Of a stretch of DNA of 24,877 nt, positions 22,115 to 24,877 are shown one piece after another; position 1 is the first letter of the stretch, and every line of letters starts with the position of its first letter. Position numbers and translations under genes: made by a program. Below the pieces are notes generated by a model. The model did no database searches, was not told the origin of the DNA, and saw only the letters and a list, made by a program, of their open reading frames with translations. Origin of the DNA: Lentisphaerota bacterium (GTDB lineage: Bacteria > Verrucomicrobiota > Kiritimatiellia > RFP12 > UBA1067); the NCBI GenBank assembly GCA_015061765.1, contig SUVZ01000008.1, forward strand, positions 1 through 24,877. Direction: 5' to 3'.

Positions 22115-22306
22115 ATGAAAACAATGCAGAGGACATTTACTATAGATCGCGATCTCGCCCAAAAGGCTAGTCGCAAGCTTCTGTCCTCTTTTCGTGAAGC
22201 CGATCAGATGGAACGCGGCGAAATTCCGATGAAACGGTACGCAAAAACCGAAGACATGATTTCCGACTGCCTGAAATCAGTGCCACGTTACGAGCATCAC
22301 AGATAA
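22115..22306 (+). pseudogene. Shortened DinJ/RelB-like antitoxin remnant
   Basis: The open frame of 63 codons starts MKTMQRTFTIDRDLAQKASR, like the RHH N-terminus of DinJ-type antitoxins. It then jumps to SFREADQMERGEIPMKRYAK, followed by TEDMISDCLKS, resembling the C-terminal toxin-binding tail of such antitoxins ('EEAxxmxxGeipxKRYxsxeemxxDLL'). The central RHH helices, about 25 residues, seem to be missing. The frame ends with SVPRYEHHR, out of frame over the toxin remnant. I interpret it as an internally deleted antitoxin. A functional short protein cannot be excluded because the promoter is intact. Confidence 0.5.
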
Positions 22307-22388
22307 TTGGGTGCTCGTTTACCATAAAACTGGTGAGGATACCCTTGTTCTGCACGCCACCGGCACCCATGCCGATGTCTTTGGCTAA
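22296..22388 (+). pseudogene. C-terminal remnant of a YafQ-like toxin
   Basis: Read in the frame ending at TAA (22386-22388), the DNA encodes ITDNWVLVYHKTGED and then TLVLHATGTHADVFG. This is the conserved end of YafQ-family mRNA interferases ('HI..dWlLvY......L.L..TGTHsDLF'), including the catalytic-region His and Phe. No start or N-terminal two-thirds is present. It directly follows the antitoxin remnant, so the unit looks like a dinJ-yafQ operon that suffered an internal deletion. Confidence 0.7.
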
Positions 22389-22394
22389 TCCTCC
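22356..22394 (+). repeat. 39-bp direct repeat, copy A (toxin 3' end)
   Basis: It matches 23799-23837 at 37 of 39 positions; both differences are C/T transitions. It encodes ATGTHADVFG, stop, and TCCTCC. Together with the duplicated promoter it brackets the cassette at 22399-23837. Confidence 0.9.
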
Positions 22395-22398
22395 AGCT

Positions 22399-22445
22399 CG
22401 TTTTCATTCTGTTTCACATTTTGTTTTCAGTATGCTATAATTCGC
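22399..22445 (+). promoter_or_regulatory. Promoter copy 2 of the right-arm cassettes
   Basis: It matches 22064-22110 at 44 of 47 positions. The -35 is TTCACA (22413-22418) and the -10 is TATAAT (22436-22441) with TGC before it; the spacer is 17. Here the first start codon is 30 bases downstream and has a Shine-Dalgarno sequence, unlike copy 1. Confidence 0.85.
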
Positions 22446-22470
22446 GGCGTTTGATAAATTGGAGGTGGTT

Positions 22471-22668
22471 ATGGGAAAAATTATCAAGAGAGCTTTTAGT
22501 GCCATCCGTGCCTTGTGCGCGAATGGTCGCGGCCATCTTGGTTTGAACGCCGGCCGGCGTCGCTATTCACCGCCATCCTTCCGATACCCAGGTACATCCG
22601 ACCTTTGGCGTCAGGACTGGAGCAACATCGCTTCCGACTTCCATCGGTCCGTCCACACTCTTCACTAA
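22471..22668 (+). CDS. Small basic protein, first gene of the PLD-like cassette
   Basis: The 65-residue product starts at the ATG at 22471, with GGAGG five bases before it. It begins MGKIIKRAFSAIRALCANGR and continues with a Gly/Arg-rich middle (LGLNAGRRRYSPPSF) and a Trp/His-rich end. It is basic and probably amphipathic at the N-terminus. No family is recognised. It could be a leader peptide or small antitoxin-like partner for the two genes that follow by 24 and 4 bases. Confidence 0.5.
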   Translation: MGKIIKRAFSAIRALCANGRGHLGLNAGRRRYSPPSFRYPGTSDLWRQDWSNIASDFHRSVHTLH

Positions 22669-22692
22669 ACATCATAATAAAGGCTTGATTTC

Positions 22693-23199
22693 ATGTCTTC
22701 CGAAAAAGAAATTGAAGCATTTCGCTTAATGGTTAGGCAGTTGTTACTTACCGGCTCCTCGGTTTGTATCGACAATGGCAGCGCTGAACATGCAAAAGTC
22801 ATCCTTGAAGAGATGTTTAAACAAGCTCAAAAGACCGCATACATCTTCTGTGGATGTATCTCGATGTCTGTATGGGGTAGTGACGCAATGGCTGCTAACA
22901 TTGAAGATGCCATTATAAATCGAGGTGTCAATGTTCGCTTTATTGTGCAAAACCCAAGTAACATCCCTGAAAACTCTCCCACAGTTTCAGCCTTACGTCG
23001 GCATCCTGGAACGATTGTAAGTTCTCCAATGTTTAAGGATTTCAAATCTCACTTTGCTGTATTTGACTCTAAAATGTACAGAATCGAAAAAGATGATTCT
23101 GCAAAAACCGCTGTTGCCTGCGCCAATAGCAGAGAAGATGCTTTATTGTTGAATGGGCTTGCTGAAAAGATGTTTGATATTGCAAAGCGCGAGGTGTGA
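22693..23199 (+). CDS. PLD-like protein lacking the HKD motif
   Basis: The 168-residue protein resembles one half of a phospholipase-D fold. The N-terminal helix precedes SSVCIDNGSAEHAK; then AYIFCGCISMSVWG, a beta-strand segment; NRGVNVRFIVQNPSN; and the final SHFAVFDSKMYRIEKD...VACANSRED. In active PLD nucleases the last region is H-x-K-x4-D. Here it reads H-F-A-V-F-D, so the Lys is missing and catalysis is unlikely. The same degenerate pattern occurs in a small family of PLD-like sensor proteins in accessory loci. It probably senses a ligand or binds a partner. The next gene encodes a membrane protein four bases downstream. Confidence 0.6.
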   Translation: MSSEKEIEAFRLMVRQLLLTGSSVCIDNGSAEHAKVILEEMFKQAQKTAYIFCGCISMSVWGSDAMAANIEDAIINRGVNVRFIVQNPSNIPENSPTVSALRRHPGTIVSSPMFKDFKSHFAVFDSKMYRIEKDDSAKTAVACANSREDALLLNGLAEKMFDIAKREV

Positions 23200-23203
23200 A
23201 GGT

Positions 23204-23740
23204 ATGTTTTCCTTTTTTTCACCTGGCATAAATACCGCGCAGCATGTATCTGAAGTTGTCAGCATAGCTATCGGACTTAATCTCCTTCTGCCTGTAGCCT
23301 CTTCGTTTTTGAAATGCCTTCTTGACGGTATCGAGATAGAACCCAGCAAAATCATTGAAAATGATTTCAATGGTCGTTGTCCTACGCCCGAGGATCTAAC
23401 AAAGATTGCTGTCGCCGCTCAGGAAATTGAATTGGAAAGATCCAAATGTTGCCCTCTTTCATGGCGTTGGTGGACAGCAGACTGCATTTTTGCGATCGTC
23501 GGCATTCTGCTTCTTCTGTTCGGATGGGTCGACAGTATTGGGTTTCATTGCCTTTGGCTTTTCACTCCTGTTGTTGCCGCTGTTGTCCATTCCATCTGGA
23601 AATATGCTGGACTGAAAAATGATTTTAACGCAGCTGTAAAAAGTGCGAAATCCAACTCCGAACATCAAAAGAAGAAGAATAGTGCCTTTGTCAAAAACTA
23701 CGTGGAATCATGCTCTGCCTCAATCAGTAAAACGACTTGA
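23204..23740 (+). CDS. Three-TM membrane protein, partner of the PLD-like protein
   Basis: The 178-residue protein has three probable membrane helices: residues about 18-38 (VVSIAIGLNLLLPVASSFL), 86-105 (CIFAIVGILLLLFGWV) and 112-132 (CLWLFTPVVAAVVHSIW). A soluble loop of about 45 residues lies between the first and second. The tail is Lys/Ser-rich and probably cytoplasmic. The ATG at 23204 has GAGG eight bases upstream; the frame extends upstream but there it overlaps the PLD-like gene. A membrane effector next to a non-catalytic sensor is a recurring defence or toxin layout, but no known family is recognised. Confidence 0.65.
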   Translation: MFSFFSPGINTAQHVSEVVSIAIGLNLLLPVASSFLKCLLDGIEIEPSKIIENDFNGRCPTPEDLTKIAVAAQEIELERSKCCPLSWRWWTADCIFAIVGILLLLFGWVDSIGFHCLWLFTPVVAAVVHSIWKYAGLKNDFNAAVKSAKSNSEHQKKKNSAFVKNYVESCSASISKTT

Positions 23741-23798
23741 CATGACTTTCTCACTCCTCCGGTCCCTTCCATCCGATTCCAATCAGGCTGCCTCTCAT

Positions 23799-23837
23799 GC
23801 CACTGGCACTCATGCCGATGTCTTTGGCTAATCCTCC
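23799..23837 (+). repeat. 39-bp direct repeat, copy B (toxin 3' end)
   Basis: This copy encodes ATGTHADVFG and a stop, like copy A, but homology ends just before it: upstream is LPSDSNQAAS, unlike a YafQ toxin. Its last bases form the 3' end of the minus-strand gene that follows, so the toxin end and that gene converge and overlap by four bases. Confidence 0.9.
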
Positions 23838-24877
23838 GGGCTCCAACTCGCTCCAATGAGCAGGGCTCGCTTCTTTCTCTGATATTCGCTATCCGACATT
23901 CCCTTATGCAGCTTCTTTAGCGATATCGTCTCTCGCTTCGTCGCCTGTGCAAGCCTTTTCTCCATGTTGTTAAATATATTCTCAATAATACTGAAACAAT
24001 CCTCATCCAAACCGTATTTCTTGATTCCATCCTCTATGATCTTACCTATTGAGCCTTCGCCCTTGGTCTTCTGCTTGTGGTCAACGCAATTCAAGGCTAT
24101 CGCCTTGCATATTGCCTCAAATTCCTTGCCCATCGCCTCCACCTTCCTTGCGACCCTCTCTTCACCGTTTTCATTCATGAACACAAATCCACTCATGACC
24201 GCTGAAGCCAGTGGCGTCTTCCGGATCGCATCGAACACGCTCTCGCCATAAGGGATTTCATACTCCTTTCCATCCACAACACTGAACAGGGTTCTCATCT
24301 TTGCCTTCTTCGGCTGCTTGCCGTCCTCGACAGGCTCAATCACTTTGCGCGACGTCTTGCTTTCCGGTCCTACCGGGGCCTGCCATATTGCATTGCCGCC
24401 CATGTTGTTCCATTCCTGCTTGAGCACCTCCCACGCGAAATCCTTCTTCCGCTCCCATCTTGTGTCGAATAGGTTCTTTTCGTACACCGGACGCCCTGTG
24501 AACCAGTTGTGAGGGTTCTCCCCTTGAAGCGGCTTTATGAAGTCATCGAACAGCTTGTTCACTATGCCGCCCCTTGTCAGATCCGGAGCAATTCCGGAAT
24601 CAAGGATTGTCCGTGCAATCGCATCATCAAGACCGTATAGTCCCGACATTGTTTCGGAGAGATGCCATTTTTTCGCCCATTCGCTTCCAAGCATTTGCTG
24701 CGTTATGTAGTCGACAAGCGGAGTGAGCATCCTGTCTTCGTCGCCTCTCGGCATTCCGATCGCAATGACGCTATCTTCGCCAACCATTGCGATCGGCAGC
24801 ACATCGTAGTTCTTGATCCGGTAGTCGGTTATCATCGAGTATGCCTTGGATGTCTTCCGCCCCCAGTCCTCAACCCA
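23828..24877 (-). CDS. C-terminal part of a large phage polyvalent-type protein (runs off right edge)
   Basis: The open frame continues through the right edge without a start: the 14 codons before the first internal ATG read WVEDWGRKTSKAYS. The visible 350 residues begin MITDYRIKNYDVLPIAM, with VIAIGMPRGDEDRMLTPLVDYI after it. This resembles the 'dY...nyiilPi...g...iP.P.G' segment of large polyvalent protein-associated domains (LPD38-like) in giant internal virion proteins. A helical central region and a basic C-terminal helix (KKLHKGMSDSEYQRKKR) follow. In podoviruses such proteins are ejected with the DNA. It probably ends the late operon, reached around the circular or linear genome. The family call is tentative. 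Confidence 0.55.
   Translation of the reverse strand, partial: WVEDWGRKTSKAYSMITDYRIKNYDVLPIAMVGEDSVIAIGMPRGDEDRMLTPLVDYITQQMLGSEWAKKWHLSETMSGLYGLDDAIARTILDSGIAPDLTRGGIVNKLFDDFIKPLQGENPHNWFTGRPVYEKNLFDTRWERKKDFAWEVLKQEWNNMGGNAIWQAPVGPESKTSRKVIEPVEDGKQPKKAKMRTLFSVVDGKEYEIPYGESVFDAIRKTPLASAVMSGFVFMNENGEERVARKVEAMGKEFEAICKAIALNCVDHKQKTKGEGSIGKIIEDGIKKYGLDEDCFSIIENIFNNMEKRLAQATKRETISLKKLHKGMSDSEYQRKKRALLIGASWSPED

Noticed and set aside
1..24877. tRNA genes, insertion sequences and integrase
   Set aside because: No cloverleaf with a T-loop consensus, no transposase-like frame with terminal inverted repeats, and no tyrosine or serine recombinase motif was seen.

Overview
The window is part of a tailed-phage genome, either a prophage or a phage contig. 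It has a podovirus-like head module, a compact early/replication operon, a repressor switch, and a right arm loaded with toxin-antitoxin and other accessory cassettes. Most phage genes lie on the minus strand; nearly all accessory cargo and the repressor lie on the plus strand. The host cannot be fixed from sequence alone. Signal-peptide-bearing phage proteins full of Thr-Asn (TN) pairs resemble proteins of the Planctomycetes-Verrucomicrobia-Lentisphaerae group (for example gut Kiritimatiellae), but this is a weak inference. No integrase, tRNA, rRNA or CRISPR array was found.

Layout. (1) 1-10.7 kb, minus strand, read right to left: a small acidic protein, terminase large subunit, scaffold, SU10-like major capsid, portal, a 950-residue probable tail or receptor-binding protein, two exported proteins and the start of a small membrane protein cut by the left edge. 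Two long related hairpins bracket the scaffold-capsid pair. (2) 10.76-11.76 kb, plus strand: an inserted Panacea-domain (PanAT-type) toxin-antitoxin pair. (3) 11.76-19.13 kb, minus strand: a tightly overlapped early operon running from a ribbon-helix-helix protein through an excisionase-like protein, an HTH protein, a lambda-O-like replication protein, a Zn-ribbon protein and a DnaB-type helicase to a string of tiny Cys-rich, membrane, DUF3307-like and ASCH-like proteins. The O-like gene carries a strictly 10-bp-periodic TCCG array, a candidate replication origin. (4) 19.14-19.62 kb: divergent switch with an XRE repressor, an operator dyad and a good minus-strand early promoter.

(5) 19.63-21.03 kb, plus strand: AT-rich cargo made of two tandem paralogues of unknown function and a single-TM protein. 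(6) 21.07-21.90 kb: a HigBA module with its own promoter and terminator. (7) 21.95-23.84 kb: an inverted copy of the operator, then two successive units that begin with nearly the same 47-bp promoter and end with the same 39-bp 3' end of a YafQ-like toxin gene. The first unit holds a broken DinJ/YafQ-like pair. The second holds a small ORF, a PLD-like protein without the catalytic HKD motif, and a three-TM membrane protein. This second unit is the best candidate for an undescribed system. (8) 23.83 kb to the right edge, minus strand: the C-terminal part of a large phage protein resembling large polyvalent protein domains.

Common logic: the minus-strand early operon probably feeds into the late genes. 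Three of the accessory modules use extended or near-consensus sigma70-type promoters whose -10 box lies only 8-10 nt from the start codon, so their mRNAs should be leaderless. Promoters of the Panacea module, the repressor region and both right-arm cassettes share an upstream TTCTGTTT...TTGT element. This suggests that the repressor, or one host factor, controls several cargo modules together.
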